From assembly GCA_964036315.1 (NCBI GenBank), contig OZ038509.1, positions 34,033,999 through 34,097,998 on the forward strand: 64,000 bases of DNA, in the 5' to 3' direction. Both the position numbers and the translations under genes were made by a program. The notes under the pieces were generated by a model. It saw only the letters and a program-made list of their open reading frames with translations, made no database searches and was not told the DNA's origin. Below, piece after piece: positions 44,674 through 59,249 of the stretch; the stretch's first letter is position 1; the number at the start of each line of letters is the position of its first letter. The DNA is from Acanthosepion esculentum (Eukaryota; Mollusca; Cephalopoda; Sepiida; Sepiidae).

Positions 44674-45109
44674 ATAGATATAAGAGACGGAATGAGCCGG
44701 TAAATATGCTTAGCTTACATTATTCTTCCCAAATACAAGATAAAGTTGTGAAGAGTTGAATGTTGCGTTGCGCTAATTCTTCCAGTTATCAAAGATCTAT
44801 GAGTATAAACCCTGGAGATAATACCACATATTATATTGGCGCATGACGTCGGCGGCAGATGTTGCTGGCATTGACGTCGAATCCACTCACCAATAATCTA
44901 CATTTCTTGAAATGGCGACCAGCATGAAAGTGCAGACTTAGCAGAATTCCTTCATCTGGAAAAAATGTATTCAATGGCATTCGCAATGCATACCGAACTT
45001 TTACAAACCTAACAATGGATCTGAGAACAGATAGGTTGTGAGCATTAAATTTCCGTAGTAGTAACACCTACCACTAAACTTTGCATGCCACGTACATATG
45101 GATGAATCA
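44674..45109. other. Unassigned sequence
   Basis: A 78-codon minus frame (44831-45067) shows no recognisable domain. Confidence 0.3.
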
Positions 45110-45400
45110 TCTGCATTCCCTTCATATTCCATTGGTAAGGAAGAAGTTCCAATCGAACAGTTTCTCAAAGACTGCTGCTTTTTTGAAACAGACTCCCGAC
45201 TGGATGATTTTCAGATCACAACAATCTTGATCTCATCAAGTCCAGAGTTATCGTTATCTTGACTGTTAACCGCGTTTCCTACTTAACCTTATGGAATGCA
45301 CTTCTTGCCTGATCTTACGCTAGTATAACACCATGCCGTAATCCTTTACCGCGTGTCTATTTTGGGCTTGTACGGAGTGAGCATTTGTAAAACAGAAGTC
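45110..45400 (+). mobile_element. LINE 3' end scrap
   Basis: aagttccaatcgaacag, cagactcccgactgg and gattttcagatcacaacaatc match the layout of 41370-41590 and 47520-47775, which encode the degenerate LPxGxF-x-HYNL closing motif. Non-functional. Confidence 0.5.
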
Positions 45401-47519
45401 ATTTTCTGACTGCTCTGGACAACGGAAATTGGTGAGTATTTCGAAATGCAAAGCTAATGTTGCTGAAGATGTGGAAAAATAATATCATGATGCAGAAAAC
45501 TTGCACTATCCAACGATTTTATTTTCTACGCTTCGTGTCTATTGTAGTTTAGTTGGCAATAAATTAGACGCGTCCAACATAGATAAGACATCATCGTCGG
45601 ACATCTCTATGCGGTGTAGCAAAAATGTAATGCATTTGAACAGAATAAGGAATCTGTGTTTGACCAAGTAGCCAGCGCGTTTATCTCTTCTCGTTCTGCA
45701 TTTTTCACATTTCTTGAATCACTCGAGATCTCACCACCAGAAAAGAATCATATCATTCTTAATCGAGTCCGTGTCACGAGATCAAGTGAGGAAAAAGCAA
45801 TAATGTGGAATAATGAGTAAATTAAAAATCGTAGTTTCTGTTTTGGAAAGAAAACTTCTGATATCACTTGAAAAAAAAGAAAGCTGATTTTTTGTCCAAG
45901 AATATTTTTAGTCTATTTATGAATACCAATGTCGGTAGTATAGCCAGCCCTTATCGGTGATACAGTGGCCTCAGGAGAGATAACAGGAACGCGGTTTTCT
46001 ATTATGGATTCTTCCGAGGTTTAAATGGTCAAGGTCCATTTCTTCACACATTTTTGTCAAATAGATTGGAGTTATTTCCTCTTTTTCGTACACCTGATGA
46101 GGTTTAAAATAATTCGGTGTTTCGGTATTCACCGCTCATATATGACTTTTTAGATCGATACCGTTCCTCTGCCTGATCAAGAAATTCAATGTAGTCAGAG
46201 ATTGGAAACATTTATGTCATACAGTATTTTTGTGTTAGCGGTAAGAATTTCCTGGGTTTTATATTTTATTGGGTTGTTTGGTGTTATGTGATATAATTGA
46301 ACTATTATAAGATAAATGCTACTTTAATCAGCGCGATAATGTAGTAGTTGTGTAAGCAATATATGGGTGGTTTTGCTTTTTTAGAAACATATTCTCCAAG
46401 TTGAAACGCGAATTCATAGAGACATTTGCTTTGTTGAAGTTTTACGTTTTGTAGTTGTAAACGAGTAGAAATGCATGAATTATCTAATGATTATGTCATA
46501 CTGTGGATACTTACATAGGCTTTTTTAGTTTGCAATGATGAAGAAAAATGTTAAAAGTTGTCGCTATTTTCTTATTTTATCATAAAAAGCATTTTTCTAA
46601 ATATAAAAAATTAATTTGAGGCAACAAAAATCAAATTCTGCATTTTATTTAGTACATAATTCAAGACTTTTATTTGGCAATTTTGTTTTAAACTAGCTTA
46701 AATATAGAGAACTGTGGACAGTGTTTCTGTAAATATAATTTTATTGGAAATTTAACCCAAATATTTCTTAATAATAAATAAAAGATTGTTCTTGAATATA
46801 TTGAATGCTTGATGTTTTTCTTTCATACATATTGAAACATATTTAGGATTTGGAAGAGAGGAAATGTTCCACTTACTTCGTTTATTTAATTTTTGGAAGT
46901 TTTCTAATTTTACCTGCAAGCAACGTTGAATTTATAATAGATGCATATGTGATTACTGCAAATAAAAAGTTGGACCTTGAAATAAGAAACTCTTAAAATA
47001 TAAAAGATCACATGTAATTTTGGGTCCCTACCTAACAAGCAGAAAAGCGAATTGAAGTAAGGTTTATTTCCCAGTTGAACTGTTTTGAGAATAATGGCGC
47101 TAAATAGGGAAATAGTACACATTATCGCCAATAGTCTAAATACACATAGAATAGAGGTAAAAATAAAATGAAAGATGGTGGTAGTAAATATGATTAATGA
47201 AGTCCGAATTCAATAATTAGAAGGAAAACAAACTGAATGTGTAAAAGGAAACAAGAAAGACAAATATATTTTACACTTGAAAATGCAGCATAAGTCAAAT
47301 GATGTTGTTAAGTAGAGAGAATATGGCTAATCAATAAACTCGTTGGTCCAATACTTATGGACAAACACTTGAAAATATCAAGAAAACTAAAAATAATGTC
47401 CGATACAATATGGTTCTGTGTTTTAAATGAGAAATGACTTTTTTTTAAAGTAACAATATTTCAAACTTTTTTACTGGAGTCCTAGCGACGTACACAGAAT
47501 CAGCTCATCCTCATACGAT
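45401..47519. other. Unassigned sequence (~2.1 kb)
   Basis: I looked on both strands for coding motifs, tRNA-like folds and terminal repeats and saw none. It is AT-rich from 46300. This is the longest stretch without an assignable element. A short frame at 45640-45820 (FISSRSAFFTFLESLEISPP) reads well but has no family match. Confidence 0.35.
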
Positions 47520-47775
47520 TAGTAAAGAGGAAGTTCCACTCAAACAACTTCTTCCCAAGAACGGTTACTTTGTGGAACAAACACCCGAGAGGATGTTTTC
47601 TCAATCACTACACTCTTAGCTTCTTTAAATTTACCGTCAACATTTATCTATCCGACATATCCTGACGATAGGCACTTTTTCCTTCTCTCCCTTACAACAA
47701 CCTCATTCAGTAACACCTTTACCGAGAGTGACTTTCGCACGTTGTATTGAGTAAGCAATAGTACAAAAAGATTAT
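47520..47775 (+). mobile_element. LINE 3' end scrap
   Basis: gttccactcaaacaacttc, ggttactttgtggaacaaac and tcaatcactacactcttagc, then a tail with taccgagagtgac. Parallel to 41370-41590 and 45110-45400. Confidence 0.5.
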
Positions 47776-48133
47776 TATTCAACTGCAAGACATCATAAGC
47801 GTAAACTGGGATAAAAGACCAAGTACGGGTGATCCTGTAAGTATCGTTCTCACTGTTAGAACGAAGGATCTGACAAGACGTATATTAATGTACGCCAGAA
47901 GAACCCGGGCAGAATCGAACACTTTAATATCGTAAGGGTCAGTTATAATATTTTACTAACCTTTGCTTCACGACGAAACAGTTAATAAGAAGTAATTCAT
48001 TTTGATCTTCATACGCGTCAAACCGAGTTTGCCCGGTTGTAATATGGCGTATTTCCTATAACATTCCAACCATAGGGGTATAGGTAGCCTAAACCAGATG
48101 TATTTCAAGCTAAGATGTTTTACGAGATTTTAT

Positions 48134-48135
<2 letters not shown>

Positions 48136-48197
<62 letters not shown>

Positions 48198-48217
48198 AGA
48201 GAGAAAGAGAGAGAGAT

Positions 48218-48248
<31 letters not shown>

Positions 48249-48252
48249 CAGA
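48136..48252. repeat. (GA)n microsatellite
   Basis: About 115 bases of GA with occasional AAAG units. Confidence 0.97.
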
Positions 48253-48333
48253 GAGGATGATTGAAGAAAGAAGGGATCGACCTTTGAATTGATTTGATTG
48301 ATTTGTATTTTTTACGACCCATCAACCTTTCTT

Positions 48334-48656
48334 CAGGTTATTTAAAGGCTGAAAAAATTATCTTGTAAGAATTTTTGGGAGATGATAATGATTTACTGAT
48401 ACACGTCTTACTAATTAACCCATAGCTTAGTGGGAGAAAAGGTGGGTTCATATCTTTCTCAAGGGTATTTGCGCGTAAGTGACTATAACGAACCCGAATG
48501 GAATTTGAACTCGACTCTCCGATTTACAATTCCTAACCGTTATCTATAACACCACCCGCACATCTAAGCTTACAGTACCTAGTATTTCCAAGCTGTCACC
48601 CATCTAGGTAGTGACCAAGCGCGACCTTGCTTAAATTCGGTGATCGTAAGAAAACC
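48334..48656 (-). mobile_element. 5S rRNA / tRNA composite SINE, second copy
   Basis: On the minus strand 48655-48594 reads cgatcaccgaatttaagcaa, ggtcgcgcttggtcactacc and tagatgggtgac, again 5S rRNA-like. A ~25 base spacer and the tRNA-like module gtgcgggtggtgttatag ... cgagttcaaattcc (48568-48499) follow. The tail has tacccttgagaaagatatg and gtgttatcag-type words. The far end, caggttatttaaag (48334), is shared with the copy at 14085. Confidence 0.75.
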
Positions 48657-50640
<1,984 letters not shown>

Positions 50641-51035
50641 GTGTGTGTGGACTGGCCATGTCTTGAGAATGTCTGATGACAGGATATCCAAGATCATAAT
50701 ATAGAGCCAGTTAGATCAGCGCTACATGAATGTAGGATGCCCGTGGTTAAGATACAAAGACAAGCTGAATAGCAACTTGTTAGCTGTCAATATACCACAT
50801 AACACCCTTGAGCGCTTAGTCTTGGAGCGGGTAGAATGGAGATCAACGTGTTTTAGTGGGCTCAGTAGTTTTCAATCTGCTTGTCTGAATCATCTTCAAG
50901 AAGAGAGAGCAAGATCTAAAAGGTCGGCCAATCTAACAGTGATCTCATCTCACCATCTTCATCTTGCCGCATATGTGGCTTTCTTTGTAGGAAACTAGCG
51001 GGACTAAAGTGCCACTTAAGATTATCGCACACATT
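50641..51035 (+). pseudogene. RTE-like LINE C-terminus
   Basis: The plus strand reads [17 protein letters not shown] (about 50649), RYMNVGCPWLRYKDKLNSNL (about 50722), VNIPHNTLERLVLERVEWRS (about 50785) and FQSACLNHLQEERARSKRSA (about 50869). A degraded C2H2-like end (SSHHLHLAAYVAF) sits near 50950. This is the C-terminal region of the RTE-like LINEs of the type at 1455. One stop (about 50700) and the loss of zinc-ligand cysteines show decay. It is open for 90 codons. Confidence 0.8.
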
Positions 51036-51094
51036 TCATAACTGAATCAATTATGCTGTCAGATACTCACACTTCGAAACCGACGGGAGAATCC

Positions 51095-51096
<2 letters not shown>

Positions 51097-51186
<90 letters not shown>
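51097..51186. repeat. (TA)n-(TG)n microsatellite
   Basis: About 78 bases of TA then a short TG run that leads directly into the LTR-like element. Confidence 0.97.
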
Positions 51187-51189
<3 letters not shown>

Positions 51190-52432
51190 AACAGAAAGAG
51201 TTTGGGAACCACACACAAACACACACACACATATATAATTTTTTTTATTGAAATTGGAGTAGATTTGAACAGCGAAATTGGATCAGAACAATTTTGTTTA
51301 CTGATCGTAATCTGATCGAGTCTATTTGGAATTGAGTCATTAGGAAGACAATGTAAAATGATCGAGATCATTTTTATCTGTTAAAATTTGAAATAGAGCT
51401 TACTAAGTCTATGAGGAACTTTGAAATTCACATGATTTTGGGTTGAAAGCGACACCCGTGGTAATAGCTGAAGGTCGATTTATGATCAGCCAGGTTTATC
51501 TATATAAACGCGCACAGAAATCTGTTGACAGAGTGGTTGGCTCGTCTGCCGTCGAGTGCAGTCGAGCTGGAAGTGATGTCAGAGATTGGAACCAAACGCC
51601 CGCTAACATCTGATATAAGTACGAAGAAGCGAATTACTTCTCCAACAATCTAAGACTGCTACTGCTACTATTATTACTACCACTGGAAACGGAAACGTCG
51701 AACAAGCTACAATAATCAAAAGGTTGTTTTTGGGCTCGTCTATCGTCGAGTGCAGTCGAGCTGGGTGGAGAGATATCGGAGACTAGAAGTGACGTCAGAG
51801 ATTGGAACAAAACCCCCGCTAACATGTAAAGTTAATACAAGTAGCGATGCTTCTGTTACCACGAAGATTACTACTACTGTTACTACCGCCGAGGAGGAAC
51901 GCAACTATAAACTTTAAGCTGAGCACAGAAATCTTTATCTCTCCATCGCGAGAGTTGTATATCGTTCTGAGACGATTTCACAACAAGCTAATCACAACCC
52001 ACTCTCTCTCTCTGTCTAGAATCCAGAGTTTTTACGTCAATTATTTTCTTTTCTGTAACCCGTTTCTTTTCTATACTATTCTTTTCTGCTATATAAAAGA
52101 CATTAACAATTCAACCATTGAATAGTTGTTTGTCCGGCTTTCTGTGGATATATATATATATTTTTTGGTGCATTCTAAATTTCTTAGCACAGAGTCCCCA
52201 GCCGTGTCTACATCTTCAGTCGACCGTGAATGGATGAACATCACTTCTGCTTTCTGGATCAAACCAAACACAACGTGGGCAGGAAGCAGGATTAAACCAG
52301 TGGACCGGTCGAATGATCTACGGATGCTCAGGGGACCTATGGTCACTCCCTTAACTTCGGTTAAGACCGAGTAGACACCTCAACCCAGAGAGTAAGACGT
52401 CGGAAGTTGAGGGGCTGGGACGAAAGTGTTAG
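51187..52432 (+). mobile_element. LTR-like element, copy 1 (long form)
   Basis: Starts TGTAACAGAAAG, ends GTGTTAG. It matches 60080-61294 over its whole length. It has a TATA-like box (ctatataaacgcgcac at 51499-51514) and an internal duplication of ~194 bp: ctcgtctgccgtcgagtgc at 51541 and ctcgtctatcgtcgagtgc at 51735. There is no long ORF, which fits a solo LTR with TATA-driven promoter. The flanks are microsatellite, so target duplication cannot be judged. Confidence 0.75.
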
Positions 52433-52449
52433 ATATATATATATGTACA

Positions 52450-52450
52450 C

Positions 52451-52509
<59 letters not shown>
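52450..52509. repeat. (GA)n microsatellite
   Basis: About 55 bases of GA just beyond the LTR-like element. Confidence 0.95.
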
Positions 52510-52607
52510 AATACTTTTTCTTGGCCCTATTCTGGTTTTGAATATGAGCATATGATCTGAGAATGTGAGACTTATAAATAATTCACACACACACTTGCAT
52601 ATCCTGT

Positions 52608-52978
52608 TATATAAAGGTTGACTGAAAAGAAATCCCCCATGTTAAAATATTCGTAATTTATTTATTAACTATAATTTTTATAAGAAAATGATATTTGAGG
52701 AAAGCGTTTTGCATGAGGTTTTATGTAAAATTCGATATGGGTACCAGATTTCGATACCAGCTTCTCGGACCACCCAGGAATCGCGTCAACTGATTTCATC
52801 AGGAACTCTTATGGCATGGAAAACATAACTTGTATTCGCCTTTCAAGTTCTTCCAAGGCTTTGGTTTGGAATAGTAGACTTACTCCTTTAACCAACCCCC
52901 AAAAATAATTCCCAAGGTGTTATGCCAGGACTGCTGGCTGGTCACTTATACATAAAAATAGGGAGTTACTTTTCAATC

Positions 52979-52985
<7 letters not shown>
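52608..52985 (-). pseudogene. Shrunken DNA transposon with transposase C-terminus
   Basis: Terminal inverted repeats: ggttgactgaaaagaaatcc (52615) against the inverse of agggagttacttttcaatca near 52962. Between them the minus strand reads KALEELERRIQVMFSMP (about 52860), EFLMKSVDAIPGWSEKL (about 52800) and VSKSGTHIEF. I recognise this as the end of a transposase of the IS630/Tc1/mariner kind, though the subfamily is uncertain. Everything N-terminal is deleted. Confidence 0.6.

Positions 52986-53058
<73 letters not shown>
52984..53058. repeat. (TA)n microsatellite
   Basis: About 73 bases of TA directly at the transposon end. Another (TA)n lies at 53240-53272. Confidence 0.97.
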
Positions 53059-53060
<2 letters not shown>

Positions 53061-53234
53061 AAGAAAGAACAGTAAGATATAAAATCCGGTGTTCTTTTAG
53101 ATATTTTTATTTTTACACAATAGTGCTCAATGTAAATTTACAGATAATTAATATTATAAATTAAAAATATGGTTTTTTCGCTACACAGTGACAACCATGT
53201 TTTTAAAAAAGCTTCCATTTTTAAATCAATTAAT

Positions 53235-53276
<42 letters not shown>

Positions 53277-53344
53277 CGCAACATAAAGAAAGATATATTT
53301 TAAAAATTAAAAAAAAAATAATGCATGCATCAATGATACCCAGA

Positions 53345-53460
53345 AAGTATAATGGTTATTGGCGCAGAACAGAGAATTTGGGGAAGGAAAGAATCCATTT
53401 GTTTTCCTGTCTGTAGTGGTTTAAATAGCAAGGCAGGTTGGCTATTCTGGCCTTAGTTGT
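53345..53460 (+). repeat. Dispersed repeat (partner of 37925-38060)
   Basis: ggttattggcgcagaac, gagaattt, agaatccattt and ggtttaaatagcaaggc in the same order as at 37934-38040. No known family. Confidence 0.5.
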
Positions 53461-54352
53461 AAGTGTGTGCGTTTGTGTCTCGGTGTGTGTCTACGCACAT
53501 CTAAAACATCCTGTTTTAAGTTCATTTTCTTCTCACGTACTTCATTAAACTGTTATGGAGATATTTTCGCTTTGTTTACGTGTAAATCCTTGACTGTCTC
53601 TAATCATCGATGTACCATGTTTATCCACGATGTGTGGTTATCTTCTTGTGTGAAGTATCAACGTTCAACACATTCAGTTCGGTAAGAGATCATAGCCCCG
53701 AATATCCTATGCCCCCCAGGATTCATGCGAAAGAACAACTGGGATCATTTCTTAACAGCTTTTTAATGCTTTTATTTAAGATCTCACACAGAAGAACTTT
53801 CACAATTAACTCTGTGTGTTCTGCTAACGCACGGCAAATTACTGAATCAAGCAGTTAGAGGCTTATTGCTTTAAAAGGTTCTTTTTTTTATTTAGAATAC
53901 ACGATTTTTAGTTTATTTCTATCACTTCATGAGCGGTAATTTGAAGTTCGTTATGTCTGTTCCCTCGAGATAATTTCACTGTTTTGGTTTTGTGACAAAC
54001 GACATTAAAGCTTTTACCACACAATCACAATTCTATCAAAACAGTGTGTTTCAATTCTTATCTATGTGATTATTCTCACTTGGAAACAAAAGTAAAACAA
54101 AATGTCTTTCACTATTAATGAAGATAACATGATTAAAAGGTAAAAACGCGCTAGCATTAATACTACCTGGATTCTATTCGACGCTAAGGATTTGATCGTG
54201 GAAAATAATTAGTATAATTACAAACCAAAATGTTTTGTATAAAAAAAAAACGCAATTAATCACGGGCTTCAATTCGATTAAAACCCCATATTCAAAATGC
54301 CTGTGAATCACTGTGAATGGTGCCCAAGAAATATGCCTTCTAACGTTATAGG
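53461..54352. other. Unassigned sequence
   Basis: Nothing recognised. The frames at 53467-53858 lack domain signatures. Confidence 0.3.
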
Positions 54353-54450
54353 TACAGTGTAACCCGGATATAAGAGACCCGATATAAGAGACCCGGATAT
54401 AAGAGAAACTAGGATATAAGAGAGATTTTCTCTGGTCCCAAATTAGAGCC
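54353..54450 (+). mobile_element. Pogo/Tigger-like terminal fragment with short tandem units
   Basis: TA then cagtgtaacccggatataag, resembling the CAGT..AACC..GATATAA ends of pogo-type transposons. The unit ccggatataagaga is then repeated about four times to 54425. Only one end is present. Confidence 0.45.
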
Positions 54451-54467
54451 TGTGTTAATGTATATAT

Positions 54468-54468
54468 A

Positions 54469-54514
<46 letters not shown>
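54468..54514. repeat. (ATT)n microsatellite
   Basis: About 45 bases of TTA/ATT units. Confidence 0.95.
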
Positions 54515-54539
54515 TCGTGCATTCTTATGTCCCCACTAC

Positions 54540-55710
54540 GCGTAGTAATTTTTGGATATTGAGTAACAGCTAATCTTTAGATCATCAGCAAGCTCCTTAA
54601 TCATCAACGCCCTTCCGATGTTATCCGTTCCCATCTCGATATTTATGTAGATGATAAATATCTACTGCTGTCTTAGCAGCAAATTCTACAGGTTTAACAA
54701 AGTAAAACTGGCAACTATTCTCGAAAAGGACCTCCAATCAATAATTAACTAGTGCAAGGAATGGCTTGGAAAATTTTAACGCCTCCATAACAAACCTGCT
54801 ATCATTTAATCACTATAAAGAACCTTCTCTGCCCCCCATCAGCATTGCTCATACTAACCTCCATCAGGGCAACACTTTGTGTCTTCTTGGGCTCACATTT
54901 TACACTGACATGGAGTGGAGTGATTATATTAAATCAAGTGCTAAGTCTACTGTTAGGAGCATTATTACATGCTAATGGTCCTATTTATCTCCCTTGGATT
55001 CTTTTTCTGCCTCCCATCAGCATGCTAACTTCCATCAGAGCAACTCTTTGTGTCTTCTGGGGATCACGTTTTCTACTGGCATAAAGTAGTACGATTATGT
55101 TGAATCAGTTGCTAGGAAAGTTAGTTCACCGTCTCGTGCCACACAATTCTTCTCGTCAGAAGCCATCTTGCAGATTTATAAATCTACCAATCATCGGTGC
55201 ATTGAATACTCCTGGCATATCTGGTCTGATATATTTAGTAGAATATCTCGAGATTCTTGACAAAATCCTAAGAAGGGCCTGCAATGTAATCGATCATGAC
55301 CTGGCATTTCGACTTGAATCACTTTCTTCTCGACGTGACGTGTTTTCCTTCTGTCTTTTCTACAAATATTTTCATGGCAATTGCTCTGATAAGCTTTCCT
55401 CATTGGTGTCTCGACTGTATGAATTTAAGCGCGCTACTAGATTTGCAACTAGGTCTCACCTTTTTGCTGTTTAAATAGCTAGTTGCAACCGTCTATTTTA
55501 ATAGTTTCTTTTCTCGAATTTCTCACTTGTGGAACACCCTCCCGATTCTTTGCTTTCCTGACACCTACAACATTCATCATCTGTCTTCCTTAATCCTATT
55601 CTTTTATTGTCATCTCTCCTTCTTCACTAAGATCTTCTCATTTATTTTCACTTCCTTTAACCTCTTCTGTCCTAGTGGCATAATCACATTACTTAAGGTG
55701 AAAAGATAAA
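54540..55710 (+). pseudogene. LINE RT palm to 3' end (Jockey/CR1-like)
   Basis: Plus-strand frames read a decayed YVDDKYLLLS motif (54647-54676), LEKDLQSIINxCKEWLGKFN (about 54727), FNHYKEPSLPPIS (about 54808) and LGLTFYTDMEWSDYI (about 54880). A second partial duplicate of the FLGSHF-type region lies near 55060. Then come SRQKPSCRFINLPIIGAL (about 55155), FYKYFHGNCSDKLSSLVSRL (about 55360), WNTLPILCFPDTYN (about 55527) and a 3' tail with ctagtggcataatcac. It is the most complete copy of this family here, but frames change at least six times. Confidence 0.75.
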
Positions 55711-55739
55711 AACAAAATAGCCGAGACCAACATTACCGT

Positions 55740-56560
55740 GGTCTGGGCATACAGATCACTTCCTTGAATTTCTATCTCATCTACTACTTTCTCTAACATT
55801 GCTCAAAGTGCTCCTATTATTATAGGCATAGCATAAACGTTATATCTCTACTCCGTGTTAAGGTTCTGCTATTTTTTCAATTGTTTGCTTTCTTTCAGTT
55901 GATTTCTGTGATGTGCTCAGCTGAACTAAATTCCTAGTTCGTTGCATTCTTACTAGTAAATCAATTCTTCTTGCATCGATGAAGTGCTCGACCCCAGAAA
56001 CTCTTATTTTCTGTTACATTATTTTTTCTAAGACAGCTTCTTTTAATATTATTTGTTCCCATGTGTAATGTTATCACTGTAATGAATTCGATACTCAATA
56101 TTTCACTCGTAAAATCATTATTTAATCGCTCTCTGATTTCGTCAGTTAACGTCGAAGTAAGGGTGTGTGGTTTTATGGGCCTTCTACGAACATGGATTCT
56201 TATTCTAACTAGGATGAATGAGACTTTCTATCATTTCTCTTTCGGGTGGAGCGTTTATATATCTTCCTCTCAGCCAGCTGCCCCACGCATAGGCATATTA
56301 AGCGCATACCTTACAATTAGCTTTAATATGGCTGAAAATATCAATGATATAAGACAAAAGAATAATGACGTCATGGCTTTCTATGACGAGCTCAGGGTGT
56401 GGTTCATTCCATTTTCTCACCTTGGTGGACTGTAATACTGACATCTTTTCCAGTGCATATGCAGCCCAATCTGATATAAAACTGTCTTCCTCGATCTCAA
56501 AACTGAACAACTGAACAAGATGTTGGAGACGGACTTTCTCCCTAGATTATTTTTAATTGT
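55740..56560 (-). other. Possible LINE C-terminal remnant
   Basis: On the minus strand a block near 55830 reads MPIIIGAL, and a 70-codon frame (56298-56510) ends with VIILLSYIIDIFSHIKANC. These loosely resemble the IPVVxGALG and IIDxAxP blocks of LINEs with a restriction-like endonuclease. The similarity is weak. Confidence 0.25.
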
Positions 56561-57168
<608 letters not shown>

Positions 57169-57589
57169 TACTTGATGTACGAATTCAGAATCGTTATCTG
57201 TAAAGTATATAAAAAATATTGATAGTCATAAATACATCACATATAATGGAAAAATATCATTGTCTGTTCATGTAAAAAGAATCTCTTATCTCATATTCTT
57301 CCCATGCATTTACAACTTTCGCGCATGCATATCTCACTATCTGTACGGACATCTTATCAGATATGAGTATGCACACATGAAATGCATTCAAAATCGCACA
57401 GAGAGAAGTGCATCTTCCCGGTCTTTTGCTTTGTAAATCTAAAGTACTTTCTGTTGTCTGTTCTTCCTTACATCAACTTGATTTTTCCTTTGTTTGGATT
57501 ATGGCTTCACTCGAGTTTTCTATTCTTTTTGTTACATTTCTTTTCAAGATAGAATTCTCCAACATTAAATAACGTTGGTGTTTTTAAAC

Positions 57590-57794
57590 TTGTCTTCTTC
57601 TTCTTCTTCTTCTTCTTCTTCTTCTTCAAACTTTTTTCTCCTGTTCTTTCTGTTACTTCCCTTAAAGCTTTCTCCATCTTATGTCTCCTACTGTATCATT
57701 TAATCTTTTGAATTTTTGTCTTCTTTCCATCTAGATACTCTTATTTTCTGTTTCTTTTCCTATCCTTTCTTCGACATTTATTTTTGATCTGTCC

Positions 57795-57831
<37 letters not shown>

Positions 57832-57855
57832 TTCTTCTTCTTCTTCATTAACATC
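57590..57855. repeat. (TTC)n and (ATC)n arrays
   Basis: TTC units at 57595-57626, ATC units at 57799-57830, then TTC again. The surrounding 57169-58580 is pyrimidine-rich and otherwise unassigned. Confidence 0.95.
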
Positions 57856-58587
57856 ATGATTTTCTTCGCCCATTTTTATTTTCATTTCCATATTTTCAGT
57901 CTTCTCGTCAATTTTCTTATTATTATTTCAATTCCTTTTCTTCATTTTTTCTTCGTCATCGTCGATTTTACCTCTTTCTCCTTCTTCAAAAATTTATTCT
58001 ACTTCTTTTAATTCATTTTCCTAATTTTTTATTCTCTTTCTTCTTCAGTTTTTATTGCTTATCATCTTTCTCCTACCTTGACGTTTTTTTTTTCTTTTCT
58101 CAAACCCTCTCTCTTTTCTTTTCCGTATTTCAGATGGCAGGCCTAATAAAAACTCTTGGAACGTTGTATATTAATTAGTTTTATATACCATTTACATACA
58201 TCCAATATTATATAAAAAAATCAAGAATCAGTTTCTTGTATCTTCCCTAAACTAATTCAAAACCCTCTCGTCCCTCTCGCAATTCTATGGACGCTATCTC
58301 CTAGATAAAAACACATTTTTCTTTTTTTATCAAAGTTGCAACACGATATAAAATAATAGAAAAATGAAAAAAAACTCTAATAAGTAATTGATTAAACAAA
58401 TAAAATTCAATACCGAAGGAAATGAAAAAAACGATAACATTTCGAAGAGAGAAAAGCTTTTAATGGTACGTGGTACAGAAAGGTATAAATCTATGTGATA
58501 ATACTTTGTAAGATAATAATGAAAATATTTCATTTTATTAATAGGGGTTCACGTCCCCTCATCACTTCCTCTATGCACTAGCACCTC

Positions 58588-58589
58588 CT

Positions 58590-58623
<34 letters not shown>

Positions 58624-58624
58624 G
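58588..58624. repeat. (TATC)n microsatellite
   Basis: About nine TATC units. Confidence 0.95.
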
Positions 58625-58707
58625 TTTGTATGTCTAATTAGGCGCCTACAGATATATAAATAATAAAATTATGCATCTGAAATATATATAGTCATAATAT
58701 GACCCTC

Positions 58708-59192
58708 TACACCAGACTTTCTCAACCTTTTGATTATTGTGGAATCCTTGAAATAGTTTTAATGTCTCTGGGACCCCCTGCATAAAAATTATTATATACC
58801 ATTATTAATATCTATTTCTTTTATATTTTCATTGTAGTTCACGTAATAAACATAATATATGGACACACTGTATGCGTCCTAGATTCATGTGAATCAAACA
58901 ATAATGCGCGAATCTGCCACGTACAGTTCCTATCCACTAACAAGTGGAGGCGGTTTCACACTGACGCCATATAGACATTGCTAAATACATTGCCCAAGAT
59001 TATTAAAATCTTAAATAATATAAGTGGTTGATGCCTTTATTATGATAAGCAAACATTTTAAAATTACGAATACAGAATTAACAAAAATTACTCAAAAATG
59101 CTGATTTATCAGTGTTTTTTCCCGGCACCCTAGAGACATCTTGAGGATCTCTAGGGTTCCAGGGACACACCGTTTGAGAAACAATAATTTAA
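58708..59192. mobile_element. hAT-like non-autonomous transposon
   Basis: The left end, cagactttctcaaccttttg with ctctgggaccccctgcat close behind, and the inverse of the right end, attgtttctcaaacggtgtg with ccctggaaccc, share the ttctcaa core and gg(a)acccc words typical of hAT-derived repeats. The interior of ~400 bp is non-coding. The 8 bp target duplication was not resolved. Confidence 0.55.
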
Positions 59193-59249
59193 CTAATGCC
59201 CTTTAAAAGATTTGTGGACGATCCTCACATCGGGTAAAATTTTCTTCTT

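Noticed and set aside
48098..48325. Arg/Glu-rich frame on plus and Leu/Ser-rich frame on minus
   Set aside because: Both are translations of the (GA)n microsatellite.
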